Assembly (NCBI RefSeq): GCF_014649395.1
Contig: NZ_BMSY01000006.1
Location: 310,001-374,000, forward strand
Length of the DNA stretch: 64,000 nt
Direction: 5' to 3'
Source: Streptomyces aureoverticillatus
GTDB taxonomy: Bacteria; Actinomycetota; Actinomycetes; Streptomycetales; Streptomycetaceae
A model generated the notes under the pieces. That model was not told the DNA's origin and ran no database searches. It saw only the letters and a list, made by a program, of their open reading frames with translations. Below, piece by piece: positions 34,690 through 42,618 of the stretch (position 1 is the stretch's first letter; the number at the start of each line of letters is the position of its first letter). Position numbers and translations under genes: made by a program.

Positions 34690-35523
34690 CTAGACGGTCT
34701 CGAACTCCGCCGGGTCCGGGCCGAGGCGGCGGTCCTCGTTCAGCGCGCTGATCGCCGCCATGTCCTCGGGGTCGAGCTCGAAGCCGAAGACGTCGATGTT
34801 CTCCTTGATGCGGGAGGGCGTCACCGACTTGGGGATGACCACGTTCCCGAGCTGGATGTGCCAGCGCAGCACGATCTGCGCGGGCGTGCGCCCGTGCTTC
34901 TGGGCGATGGCGACGATCGCCGGGACCTCCAGGAGGCCCTTGCCCTGGCCGAGCGGCGACCACGCCTCCGTGGTGATGCCCTGCTGCGCGTGATACTCAC
35001 GCGAGGCGCGCTGCTGGAGGTGCGGGTGCAGCTCGATCTGGTTGACGGCCGGGATCACCGACGTGGCGTCGATGAGGCGTTCCAGGTGCTCCGGAAGGAA
35101 ATTGGAGACACCGATCGACTTGGCGCGGCCGTCGGCGAGGATCTTCTCGAAGGCCTTGTACGTGTCGACGTACACGCCCTTGGCCGGCATCGGCCAGTGG
35201 ATCAGGTACAGATCGACATAGTCCAGACCCAGCTTGTCCAGCGAGGTGTCGAACGCGCGCAGCGTCGAGTCGTACCCCTGCTCGCTGTTCCAGAGCTTCG
35301 TCGTGACGAAGAGCTTCTCGCGGGCGATGCCGGACTTGGCGATGGCCTTGCCGGTGCCCTCTTCGTTCTCGTAGACGGCAGCCGTGTCGATGCTGCGGTA
35401 CCCGGACTCCAGCGCCGTCGCGACGGCCTGCTCCGCCTCGTCGTCCGGCACCTGCCAGACACCGAAGCCGAGCTGCGGCATCTCGATGCCGTTGTTCAGG
35501 ATGATCGGGGGGACCTTGCTCAC
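34690..35523 (-). CDS. Aldo/keto reductase
   Basis: A 277-residue AKR of the 2,5-diketogluconate-reductase-like group. The catalytic tetrad is visible: Asp and Tyr in SIDTAAVYENEEG, Lys in FVTTKLWNSEQG, His in YLIHWPMPAKG. The NADPH-binding end has VIPKSVTPSRIKEN. It reduces aldehydes or ketones in the cytoplasm. The start is GTG 35523 (VSKVPPIILNNG). It is divergent from the pqq operon across about 330 bases, but has no evident functional tie to it beyond sugar redox chemistry. Confidence 0.92.
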   Translation of the reverse strand: MSKVPPIILNNGIEMPQLGFGVWQVPDDEAEQAVATALESGYRSIDTAAVYENEEGTGKAIAKSGIAREKLFVTTKLWNSEQGYDSTLRAFDTSLDKLGLDYVDLYLIHWPMPAKGVYVDTYKAFEKILADGRAKSIGVSNFLPEHLERLIDATSVIPAVNQIELHPHLQQRASREYHAQQGITTEAWSPLGQGKGLLEVPAIVAIAQKHGRTPAQIVLRWHIQLGNVVIPKSVTPSRIKENIDVFGFELDPEDMAAISALNEDRRLGPDPAEFETV

Positions 35524-35851
35524 GAGCTCTCGATCCTTATACGTCGTCGGGTGGTACGTCCATGGTCAACGATCAGGGGCCGGACCGCATTCCTGGCGTG
35601 GCGTCACCAGGGTCCTGGCGTGGCGTTCCCGGGATTCCTGGCGTGGCGTTCCCGGCGCGCGGCCCCCTGAGAATGGCTAGATATAGCTCCGACCTCATCG
35701 GTCCGAACCATTGACCGCGTCTCGTCATGCCGCAACTCTGTTGCACGTCACTGAACGCAGGCCATCCATGTGAACACCATACGCACATACGTGGCGCTGT
35801 GTCCCAGTGGCTCCTGAACCCCCACCTTTCAGGAAGGATAGGAACCCCCGC
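35524..35851. promoter_or_regulatory. 328-base divergent upstream region of aldo/keto reductase and pqq operon
   Basis: It holds three 14-bp direct copies of TCCTGGCGTGGCGT (35591, 35613, 35636; period 22-23). An AT-rich palindrome GCTA-GATA-TAGC follows (35676-35687), then TTGACC (35711-35716) and a perfect inverted repeat GCAAC-TCT-GTTGC (35732-35744). The last is a good operator candidate for the pqq operon. No small gene was recognised. Confidence 0.45.
35591..35649. repeat. Three-unit 22-23 bp direct repeat upstream of pqqA
   Basis: TCCTGGCGTGGCGT recurs at 35591-35604, 35613-35626 and 35636-35649. It lies between the divergent aldo/keto reductase and pqqA genes. Confidence 0.85.
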
Positions 35852-36028
35852 ATGAACGTTCATGGGAAGGAAACGTCGGAGGTCACCGCTGGGTCCTCGG
35901 CGGCTCCGTCATCTTCGGCGGCTTCGGCGGCGTCGGCGTCCGCCGGCACCACGGGCTGGCAGACCCCCGAGTACACAGTCGTCGAGACCTCTCTCGAGGT
36001 CACGGCTTACCGCCTCGCCGACCGGTAA
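35852..36028 (+). CDS. pqqA: PQQ precursor peptide PqqA (N-terminally extended)
   Basis: A 58-residue ribosomal precursor of pyrroloquinoline quinone. The C-terminal part WQTPEYTVVETSLEVTAYRLADR carries the Glu and Tyr spaced by three residues (EVTAY) that PqqE joins and from which PQQ is built. The upstream 35 residues are Ser/Ala-rich (SSAAPSSSAASAASASAGTT). Known PqqA peptides are mostly 20-40 residues, so this one has a long leader. The start is ATG 35852 with AGGAAGGATAGGA just upstream. pqqB follows after nine bases. It is the first gene of the operon, and high expression relative to downstream genes is expected for a consumed substrate peptide. Confidence 0.9.
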   Translation: MNVHGKETSEVTAGSSAAPSSSAASAASASAGTTGWQTPEYTVVETSLEVTAYRLADR

Positions 36029-36037
36029 ACCCGCCCG

Positions 36038-36949
36038 ATGCTGCTGCAGGTGCTCGGCACCGCGGCGGGCGGCGGGCTCCCCCAGTGGAACTGCGCGTGC
36101 CCCGGCTGTGCCGGGGCACGCGCCCACCCGGAACGCCGCCGCCGGCACGCCTCGCTCGCCCTTCGCGCGGGCCCGGGCCGCTGGTACGTCGTCAACGCCA
36201 CCCCCGACATCGGCGAGCAGATCGAAGCGTGCCCCGACCTGCTGCCCGCCCCCGGTCCCGCCGCCGACCCCCGACTCTCCCCGCTCGCCGGCGTCGTCCT
36301 CACCGACGCCGAACTCGACCACACCCTCGGCATCGCCCGGCTGCGGGAGGCCCGCGACGGCGTCGACGTCCTCGGCACCGCGCCGGTCGTCGGCGCCGTC
36401 CGGGACCGCCTCGGCCTCGGCGCCGTGCTCGGCCCGTACACGAAGGTGCGCTGGCGCGAGCTCACGGGAACGGACCGGCAACTGAACGACGAGTCAGCGA
36501 TCCGGGTCGCCGCCGTGCCGGTTTCGGCCAAACGCCCGCGCTACGCCGCCGACTTGGGCCCGGACGACGCCACCTGGTCCGTCGCCCTCAGCCTGCACGA
36601 CACCGGCACCGGTCGCACCGTCCTGTACGCCCCGGCCCTCGCCGCCTGGACCGACGCCTTCGAGAAGGCCGCACGCGAGGCCGACGTCGTGTTCGTCGAC
36701 GGCACCTTCTGGGACGACGAGGAGCCCCGGCGGGCCGGGATCGGCGCCAAGTCGGCGACCGGCATGGGACACCTGCCGATCACCGGGCCCGGCGGCACCG
36801 CCCACCGGCTCGCCCGACTGCCCGGACGCTGCCTGTACACCCACCTGAACAACACCAACCCCCTCGGCGACCCGGGCGCCGAGCAGTACGAGCAACTCGC
36901 CGACTGGGGGCTCGAAGTCGCGCAGGACCGGATGGTGATCGAGCTGTGA
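36038..36949 (+). CDS. pqqB: PQQ biosynthesis protein PqqB
   Basis: A 303-residue MBL-fold protein with the PqqB features: N-terminal LQVLGTAAGGGLPQWNCACPGCAGAR with its zinc-binding cysteines, VNATPDIGEQIEA, and VVLTDAELDHTLGIARLREA. Near the C-terminus are MGHLPITGPGGTA and LYTHLNNTNPLGD. PqqB is proposed to hydroxylate the tyrosine-derived part of the Glu-Tyr intermediate. The stop overlaps the pqqC start (GTGA), giving translational coupling. Confidence 0.95.
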   Translation: MLLQVLGTAAGGGLPQWNCACPGCAGARAHPERRRRHASLALRAGPGRWYVVNATPDIGEQIEACPDLLPAPGPAADPRLSPLAGVVLTDAELDHTLGIARLREARDGVDVLGTAPVVGAVRDRLGLGAVLGPYTKVRWRELTGTDRQLNDESAIRVAAVPVSAKRPRYAADLGPDDATWSVALSLHDTGTGRTVLYAPALAAWTDAFEKAAREADVVFVDGTFWDDEEPRRAGIGAKSATGMGHLPITGPGGTAHRLARLPGRCLYTHLNNTNPLGDPGAEQYEQLADWGLEVAQDRMVIEL

Positions 36950-37818
36950 CCACGACCGTCAAGACCGACGCAGGCACCGGCGCAGAAGCCGGCGCGGGCA
37001 CCGGGGCAGCGTCCGCCGGTGCGCCCTGGACCCCCGACGAGCTCACCGAACGGCTGCGCGCCGTCTCCGCCGAGCGCTACCACGACCGGCACCCCTTCAA
37101 CGTACGCATGCACGAGGGCACCCTGACCCCGGTCGAGCTGCGCCGCTGGATCGCCAACCGCTTCCACTACCAGCGGCACATCCCCGTCAAGGACGCCCTG
37201 ATCCTCGCCAAGTTCGACGACCCGGCACTGCGCCGGGGCTGGTCGCGGCGGATCAGGGACCACGACGGGGAGCGCCCCGGCGAGGGCGGCATCGAGCGGT
37301 GGCTGCGGCTCGGCGAGGCCGCGGGCATCGCGCGCGAGGAGCTGTGGGACACCTCCCGGGTGCTGCCGGGGGTACGGCTCGCCGTCGACGGATACGTCAA
37401 CTTCTGCCGTCTGCGCCCCGCCCTCGACGCCGTCGCGGCCTCGCTCACCGAGCTGTCCGCGCCCGACCTGATGCGCACCCGCATCGCCGCGTTCGAGCGG
37501 CACTACCCGTGGATCGACGCCGAAGGCCTCGCCTACTTCCGGGGCCGGGTCGGGCAGGGCGGCAGGGACGGGCAGGAGGCGCTCGGCCTGGTGCGCGCCT
37601 GGGCCCGCACCCGCGAACAGCAGGAGCGGGCCGTGGCGGCGCTGGCCTTCAAGTGCGACGTGCTGTGGTCGCTGCTCGACGCTGTTGACGGTGTCGGCGG
37701 TGCCGGCGGTGCCGGCGGTGCTGGTCGTGCCCGCGGTGCTGGTCGTGCCCGCGGTGCCGGTACCGGCGCGTCGCGCGGGGGCGCCGAGGCCCCGGGGGAG
37801 GAGGCGGGCCGTGCGTGA
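36946..37818 (+). CDS. pqqC: PQQ synthase PqqC
   Basis: A 290-residue PqqC, the cofactor-free oxidase that closes the last ring and removes eight electrons from the intermediate AHQQ. The helical bundle includes YHDRHPFNVRMHEGTLTPVELRRWIANRFHYQRHIPVKDALILAKFDDP, RDHDGERPGEGGIERWLRLGEA, VDGYVNFCRLRPALDAVAASLTELSAPDLM and EQQERAVAALAFKCDVLWSLLDAV. A 30-residue Ala/Gly/Thr N-terminal tail and a Gly/Ala/Arg repeat C-terminal tail (GGAGGAGGAGRARGAG) flank the conserved core. The GTG start at 36946 is fused to the pqqB stop. The end overlaps pqqD by eight bases. Confidence 0.95.
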   Translation: MTTTVKTDAGTGAEAGAGTGAASAGAPWTPDELTERLRAVSAERYHDRHPFNVRMHEGTLTPVELRRWIANRFHYQRHIPVKDALILAKFDDPALRRGWSRRIRDHDGERPGEGGIERWLRLGEAAGIAREELWDTSRVLPGVRLAVDGYVNFCRLRPALDAVAASLTELSAPDLMRTRIAAFERHYPWIDAEGLAYFRGRVGQGGRDGQEALGLVRAWARTREQQERAVAALAFKCDVLWSLLDAVDGVGGAGGAGGAGRARGAGRARGAGTGASRGGAEAPGEEAGRA

Positions 37819-38098
37819 CACCGTCACCGGCGACCGCGTCGGTCTCGACTGGCGGCCCGTGCTCGCCCGCTCGGTGATGCTCCGTCACGACCGCGTGCGC
37901 GGCGTCGACTTGCTGCTCCTTCCGGAGCGCGTCGTGGTGCTCCGTGGCGCGGCCGGGAGCATCGTGGCGCTGTGCGACGGCGAGCGCGACGTGGCCGCCA
38001 TCGTCGCGGAGCTGGCCCGCCGCCACCCGGAGGCGCCGGTCGGGGACGAAGTCCCGGCGTTCCTGGGCCAGTTGCGGGCGGAGGGGTGGCTGCGGTGA
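37811..38098 (+). CDS. pqqD: PQQ chaperone PqqD (PqqA-binding RRE protein)
   Basis: A 95-residue PqqD, the peptide chaperone that presents PqqA to PqqE through a RiPP recognition element fold. Characteristic: GVDLLLLPERVVVLRGAAGSIVALCDGERDVAAIVAELARRHPEAPVGDEVPAFLGQLRAEGWL. The start GTG 37811 lies inside the end of pqqC, with GGAGGAGG about seven to ten bases upstream. The frame is open further upstream but only within pqqC. The stop overlaps the pqqE start (GTGA). Confidence 0.95.
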   Translation: MRDTVTGDRVGLDWRPVLARSVMLRHDRVRGVDLLLLPERVVVLRGAAGSIVALCDGERDVAAIVAELARRHPEAPVGDEVPAFLGQLRAEGWLR

Positions 38099-39300
38099 GC
38101 GACGCCCACGATGCGCGGGGCGCTCAGGAGGCGTACGGGACCCGGGAGGCGTACGGAACCAAGGAGGTGCACGGAACCCGGGAGGCCCAAAGCACCCGCC
38201 CCGCCAAGCCCCCCGCCCCCGAGCCCCCCTGGGCCCTGCTCTGTGAACTCACCCACGGCTGCCCGCTGCGCTGCGCCTATTGCTCCAACCCCACCAAACT
38301 GATCAGTCGGTCAGTGGAGCTGACGACCGACGAGTGGTGCGGGGTGCTGCGGCAGGCCGCCGACCTGGGCGTCGTGCAGACGCATCTGTCGGGCGGAGAG
38401 CCGCTGCTGCGCCGCGATCTGCCGCGGATCGTCGCCGCGGCGGACGAGGCGGGCATCCACACCCAGCTCGTCACCAGCGGCGTCGGCCTGCACGAGGCGC
38501 GCCTGGCCGCGCTGGTCGACGCGGGCCTGCGCAGCGTCCAGCTGTCCGTGCAGCACGCCGACCCCGCGCGGGCCGCCCTCATCGCCGGGGCCCGGGCGAC
38601 CGGCGCGAAGGAGCGCGCCGCCCGCCTGGTCCGCGAGGCCGGGCTGCCGCTCGGCCTGAACGCCGTCCTGCACCGCGCCAACCTCGACGCCCTGGACGCG
38701 CTCGTGGAGCTGGGCCTGGCCTGGGGCGCCGACCGCATCGAGCTGGCCAACACCCAGTTCTACGGCTGGGCGCTGGCCAACCGCGACGCACTGCTTCCCG
38801 ACCCGGACCAGGTGGCGCGCGCCCGGCTGGCCCTGGAGCGCTGGCGGGTCCGGCTCGCCGGGCGCATGGAGCTGGTCTGGGTCGCGCCCGACTACGTCGA
38901 CGGCACGGCGAAGCCGTGCATGGGCGGCTGGGGCGCGGTGTCCTTGACCGTCGCGCCCGACGGCTCGGTGCTGCCCTGCCCGGCCGCGGCGGAACTGCTC
39001 GGCGCCGACGCCCCGAACGTGAAGGACCGTCGACTCGACTGGATCTGGCGGGAGTCGCCCGCCTTCACCCGCTATCGCGGCGAGGACTGGATGCGGGAGC
39101 CCTGCCGCACCTGCGAGCTGCGCGCCGTCGACTTCGGGGGCTGCCGCTGCCAGGCCCACGCCCTGACCGGCGACGCCGCCCGCACCGACCCCGCCTGCCA
39201 CCGCTCGCCCGACCACGGGCTCGTCCGCGCCCTGGTCGACGCGGCGCGCGGACCCGCCCCGGACCACCCCGGCTTCGCCTACCGCGAGGGAGGAACATGA
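38095..39300 (+). CDS. pqqE: Radical SAM PQQ biosynthesis enzyme PqqE
   Basis: A 401-residue radical SAM/SPASM enzyme that makes the carbon-carbon bond between Glu and Tyr of PqqA. The cluster motif is CPLRCAYC (CxxxCxxC) after LLCELTHG. LSGGEPLLRRDLP follows, and the SPASM domain has PCMGGWGAVSLTVAPDGSVLPCPAAAELL and PCRTCELRAVDFGGCRCQAHALTGDAARTDPAC. A repeat-like N-terminal tail (EAYGTREAYGTKEVHGTREA) of about 40 residues is unusual. The start GTG 38095 is coupled to the pqqD stop. The stop is in turn coupled (ATGA) to the following glycoside hydrolase gene. Confidence 0.95.
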   Translation: MSDAHDARGAQEAYGTREAYGTKEVHGTREAQSTRPAKPPAPEPPWALLCELTHGCPLRCAYCSNPTKLISRSVELTTDEWCGVLRQAADLGVVQTHLSGGEPLLRRDLPRIVAAADEAGIHTQLVTSGVGLHEARLAALVDAGLRSVQLSVQHADPARAALIAGARATGAKERAARLVREAGLPLGLNAVLHRANLDALDALVELGLAWGADRIELANTQFYGWALANRDALLPDPDQVARARLALERWRVRLAGRMELVWVAPDYVDGTAKPCMGGWGAVSLTVAPDGSVLPCPAAAELLGADAPNVKDRRLDWIWRESPAFTRYRGEDWMREPCRTCELRAVDFGGCRCQAHALTGDAARTDPACHRSPDHGLVRALVDAARGPAPDHPGFAYREGGT

Positions 39301-40577
39301 CGCGCCGCCGCCGTTCACCCGCCTTACCGCAGCACCCGATGACACCCGCCCGGACCACCCGGACCACCCGGACCACCCGGGCCACCCGGGCCGTCCTCGC
39401 CGCGCTCCTCGCCGCGGCCGCCGTCCTCACCGCGCAGACGGCGCCCGCCACCGGCGCGCACGCGGACAGCTCACCGGACCCCGGCCGGGCCGCGGCCACC
39501 GCGCGGCCCCCGGCCACCGACTGGTCCGTCGCCCTGGTCGAATCCACCACGGCCCGGCACACGCCGACGTCGATCGGCGGCTGGTCCTACCCCGTCGGGC
39601 TCTACCTCTACGGCCAGTACCTCACGTACCAACGCACCCACGAAGAGCGCTACTTGACGTACATCAAGGCCTACGTCGACCGCTTCGTCGACGCCGAGGG
39701 GAACATCGGGCAGAAGTTCAACAGCCTCGACAGCATGCAGGCCGGGCGGCTCCTGGTGATCCTGCACCACGAGACCGGCGAGGACCGCTACCGCGTCGCC
39801 GCCCGGAAGATCCGCGAGCGCCTGAAGACCTACCCGCGCACCGAGGACGGCGGCTTCTGGCACGCCGACACCGCGAGCCGCGCGCACCAGCTCTGGTCCG
39901 ACGGCGTCTACATGGTCGATCCGTTCCTCGTGGAGTACGGCAAGGAGTTCGACGACGAGGCGTACACCGACCGGGAGGCCGTCGAGCAGCTCAACGTGTA
40001 CGCCCGCCGGCTCCAGGCGGACAACGGCCTGTTCCAGCACGCGTACGACGAGTCGCGCACCGCTGCCTGGGCCGACAAGGACACCGGGCGTGCCCCCGAG
40101 CAGTGGTGCCGGGCCATCGGCTGGTACTCCATGGCCGCCGTGAACGTCCTGGACGCCACTCCCCGCAGCGACCCGGGGCGTCCCGAACTGCTCGGCCATG
40201 TACGTGAGTTGGCGGCAGGCATCGCGCGGACCCAGGACCCGGCGACCGGTCGCTGGTTCCAGGTCGTCGACAAGGGGGCGGAGAGCGGCAACTGGACCGA
40301 GACGTCCTGCTCCAGCATGTTCACCTTCGCCCTCTCGCGCGCGGCGGAGAAGGGCTACATCGAGACGTCCTACCAAGGCGTCGCACGGCGCGGCTACCGG
40401 GGTGTGCTGGAGCGGATCTCGCTCGGCTCCGACGGCCTGACCAACCTCACGGACATCTCCATCGGCACCAACGTCGGCGACTACGCCTTCTACGTCGCGC
40501 GCCCCCGGCAGACCAACGACTTCCACGGACTCGGCGCATTTTTGATCATGAACGAACAACTCAGGAAGAAGAGGTGA
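39297..40577 (+). CDS. Secreted GH105/GH88-type unsaturated uronyl hydrolase
   Basis: A 426-residue exported protein. After an Arg-rich start and TRTTRTTR-type repeat comes a signal sequence (RAVLAALLAAAAVLTAQTAPATGAHA). The (alpha/alpha)6-barrel shows SIGGWSYPVGLYLYGQYLTYQRT, NIGQKFNSLDSMQAGRLLVIL, HQLWSDGVYMVDPFLVEYGKEF with a likely catalytic Asp, and PEQWCRAIGWYSMAAVNVLD. These enzymes hydrate and release the unsaturated uronic acid left by polysaccharide lyases. The ATG at 39297 overlaps the pqqE stop by four bases and has GGGAGG upstream. Codon 10 is TTA (39324-39326), the bldA-dependent leucine codon. Confidence 0.85.
   Translation: MTRRRRSPALPQHPMTPARTTRTTRTTRATRAVLAALLAAAAVLTAQTAPATGAHADSSPDPGRAAATARPPATDWSVALVESTTARHTPTSIGGWSYPVGLYLYGQYLTYQRTHEERYLTYIKAYVDRFVDAEGNIGQKFNSLDSMQAGRLLVILHHETGEDRYRVAARKIRERLKTYPRTEDGGFWHADTASRAHQLWSDGVYMVDPFLVEYGKEFDDEAYTDREAVEQLNVYARRLQADNGLFQHAYDESRTAAWADKDTGRAPEQWCRAIGWYSMAAVNVLDATPRSDPGRPELLGHVRELAAGIARTQDPATGRWFQVVDKGAESGNWTETSCSSMFTFALSRAAEKGYIETSYQGVARRGYRGVLERISLGSDGLTNLTDISIGTNVGDYAFYVARPRQTNDFHGLGAFLIMNEQLRKKR
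39324..39326 (+). other. TTA leucine codon (bldA-dependent) in the GH105-like gene
   Basis: Reading from ATG 39297, codon 10 is TTA. In Streptomyces TTA is read by the single bldA tRNA, which becomes functional late in growth. It is the only in-frame TTA I found in the annotated genes, and its position near the 5' end would make translation, and possibly downstream genes by polarity, developmentally dependent. Confidence 0.9.
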
Positions 40578-40584
40578 GCGAGCG

Positions 40585-41397
40585 ATGACTCCCTCGCGGA
40601 GGCCGCATACGTCACGAAGGTCCGTACTGGGAGCGGCACTCGGCGTCGGGGCGGGCGCCGCCGCCACCGCGGCCGGGCTGCCCGTGGCGAGCGCCGCGCC
40701 CGCCGCCGACTGGCAGTTGCGCTGGTCCCCGTCCGCCCGCGACGTCGGCCTGCGCGCCTTCGAGACGCTGGAGGACGACCGCGCCAACTCGCACCCGGCG
40801 GCCAAGCCGCACATCTTCGCCGAGGGCGACACCTTCCGCTTCACCATGCACACGGTCGACCGTGACACCAGCGACGACCGGCAGCGCCACGAAGTCACCG
40901 GCTGCCGCACCGGCGACTCGTACCTGAAGTGGCAGAAGGGCCAGACCTGGCGGCTCACCTACCGCATGTACATACCCGGCTCGCTGAAGGCGACCACGAG
41001 CTTCACGCACATCATGCAGATGAAGCAGCCGGGGGCGGGCAGCGCGCCGATCGTCGTGCAGTCGCTGCGCCGGGCGGGCGGCAGGCAGACCATCGAGCTG
41101 AAGGTCTTCGAGCAGGACATCCTCGTCGGCCGCACCGATCTGGAGCCGCTGCACGACAAATGGACCGACGTCGACTTCCAGATCAAGATCGGCGACGGCT
41201 CGTCGGGGTCCGTGCGCTGGATCCTCAAGAGCGGCGGAGCGACCGTCATCGACAAGTCGACGTCCGGCGTGGACACCTTCCTCGCCGACCGGGTGCGGCC
41301 CAAGTGGGGCATCTACCGCTCGCTCGGCGACAGTTCGGGCTCGCTGCAGAACACGTACATGCTCCTGACCGGCATGCGCGCCTACCAGCTCGTGTGA
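40585..41397 (+). CDS. Tat-exported polysaccharide lyase-like beta-jelly-roll protein
   Basis: A 270-residue protein with a Tat-type signal (RRSVLGAALGVGAGAAATAAG) ending near SAAPA. The mature part looks like a concanavalin-like jelly-roll lyase: HIFAEGDTFRFTMHTVDRDTSDDRQRHEVTG, LKWQKGQTWRLTYRMYIPGSLKATTSFTHIMQMKQPG, KWTDVDFQIKIGDGSSGSVRWILK and RPKWGIYRSLGDSSG. The pattern reminds me of family PL20 glucuronan lyases and related groups, but I cannot fix the family. It starts seven bases after the GH105-like stop. A lyase producing unsaturated uronides would supply the substrate of that hydrolase. Confidence 0.7.
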   Translation: MTPSRRPHTSRRSVLGAALGVGAGAAATAAGLPVASAAPAADWQLRWSPSARDVGLRAFETLEDDRANSHPAAKPHIFAEGDTFRFTMHTVDRDTSDDRQRHEVTGCRTGDSYLKWQKGQTWRLTYRMYIPGSLKATTSFTHIMQMKQPGAGSAPIVVQSLRRAGGRQTIELKVFEQDILVGRTDLEPLHDKWTDVDFQIKIGDGSSGSVRWILKSGGATVIDKSTSGVDTFLADRVRPKWGIYRSLGDSSGSLQNTYMLLTGMRAYQLV

Positions 41398-41435
41398 ACC
41401 ATCACCCCCACGCAGACCCCCACATGGAGGAACAC

Positions 41436-42542
41436 GTGCACGACAGCCAGAGCAAGAGCCGCTCGGCCAGGAAGCTGGCCCTCGCCACAACCGCCGTGCT
41501 GACGGCGGGACTTGTGGCGTACGTCCCCTCGGTGTCCGCCGCACCGGCCGCCCCGGCCGGTGAGCCCACCGGCATCAAGACGATCTCGACCGGCTGGACC
41601 ATACCCTGGGGCACCTCCTGGCTGCCCGACGGCAAGTCCGCGCTCGTCACCGAGCGGGACGACTTCCGGGTCTGGTCGGTGTCGGCCGACGGTGCGACGA
41701 AGAAGCAGGTCGGCAAGGTGCCCGAGTCCCAGACGACCGGCGGTGAGGGCGGCCTGATGGGTGTCGCCGTCGACCCGCAGTGGGCCACGAACCACTACGT
41801 GTACTTCATGCACACCGCGTCCGAGGGCAACCGGATCGCGCGCATGACGTACGACGGCTCCTCGCTCGGCGGGTACACGGTGCTGCTGAAGGGGATCAAG
41901 AAGGCCAAGTACCACAACGGCGGCCGCCTCGCCTTCGGCCCGGACGGCCATCTGTACGCCACCACCGGTGACGCCCAGTCCAAGCCCCTCGCGCAGGACA
42001 AGAACTCGCTCAACGGCAAGATCCTGCGCCTGACCCGGGACGGCAAGCCCGCGCCGGGCAACCCGTTCGGCAACCACGTGTACAGCCTCGGCCACCGCAA
42101 CCCGCAGGGCATCGCCTTCGACCCGCAGGGCCGCCTGTGGGAGGCCGAGTTCGGCGACTCCAGCAAGGACGAGCTGAACCTCATCAAGCCGGGCAAGAAC
42201 TACGGCTGGCCCACCTGCGAGGGCACCTGCGACGTCTCCGGCATGACCAACCCGAAGAAGACCTGGGGCGTCGCCGAGGCATCCCCGAGCGGCGTCGCCG
42301 TGGTCGACGGCGCGGTCTACGTGGCGGCCCTCAGGGGCGAGCGCCTGTGGCGCGTCCCGATCAACGCCGACAACGAGAACGTCGGCACGGCCAAGGCCTT
42401 CTACGTCGGTCAGTACGGCCGGCTGCGCTCGGTGACCGCCGTGCCGGGCGCGAAGTCGCTGTGGCTGTCGACGACCAACGCCGACGGCAACGGCGGGGAG
42501 CCGGACGGCGCGGACAAGATCTTCCGCGTGACCATCGGCTGA
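41436..42542 (+). CDS. Secreted PQQ-dependent sugar dehydrogenase (soluble GDH/Asd type)
   Basis: A 368-residue six-bladed propeller dehydrogenase. A signal peptide (LALATTAVLTAGLVAYVPSVSAAPA) precedes the domain: IPWGTSWLPDGKSALVTERDDFRVW, GEGGLMGVAVDPQWATNHYVYF, KYHNGGRLAFGPDGHLYATTGDAQ, VYSLGHRNPQGIAFDPQGRLWEAEFGDSSKDELNLIKPGKNYGWPTCEG and GLRSVTAVPGAKSLWLSTTNADG-like elements, including the HRNPQG loop that contacts PQQ and calcium in this family. It oxidises aldoses to lactones outside the cell. GTG 41436 with GGAGG five bases upstream is preferred over ATG 41424. It closes the operon that begins with pqqA, giving a cofactor and its user in one transcript. Confidence 0.88.
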   Translation: MHDSQSKSRSARKLALATTAVLTAGLVAYVPSVSAAPAAPAGEPTGIKTISTGWTIPWGTSWLPDGKSALVTERDDFRVWSVSADGATKKQVGKVPESQTTGGEGGLMGVAVDPQWATNHYVYFMHTASEGNRIARMTYDGSSLGGYTVLLKGIKKAKYHNGGRLAFGPDGHLYATTGDAQSKPLAQDKNSLNGKILRLTRDGKPAPGNPFGNHVYSLGHRNPQGIAFDPQGRLWEAEFGDSSKDELNLIKPGKNYGWPTCEGTCDVSGMTNPKKTWGVAEASPSGVAVVDGAVYVAALRGERLWRVPINADNENVGTAKAFYVGQYGRLRSVTAVPGAKSLWLSTTNADGNGGEPDGADKIFRVTIG

Positions 42543-42618
42543 CCCCGGCCATAGGCCCCTGCTGAGGCCGCCCCGCCGGGCGAACGGTCATGAGTGGCCG
42601 CCCGCGTGCCCCTGCGGA

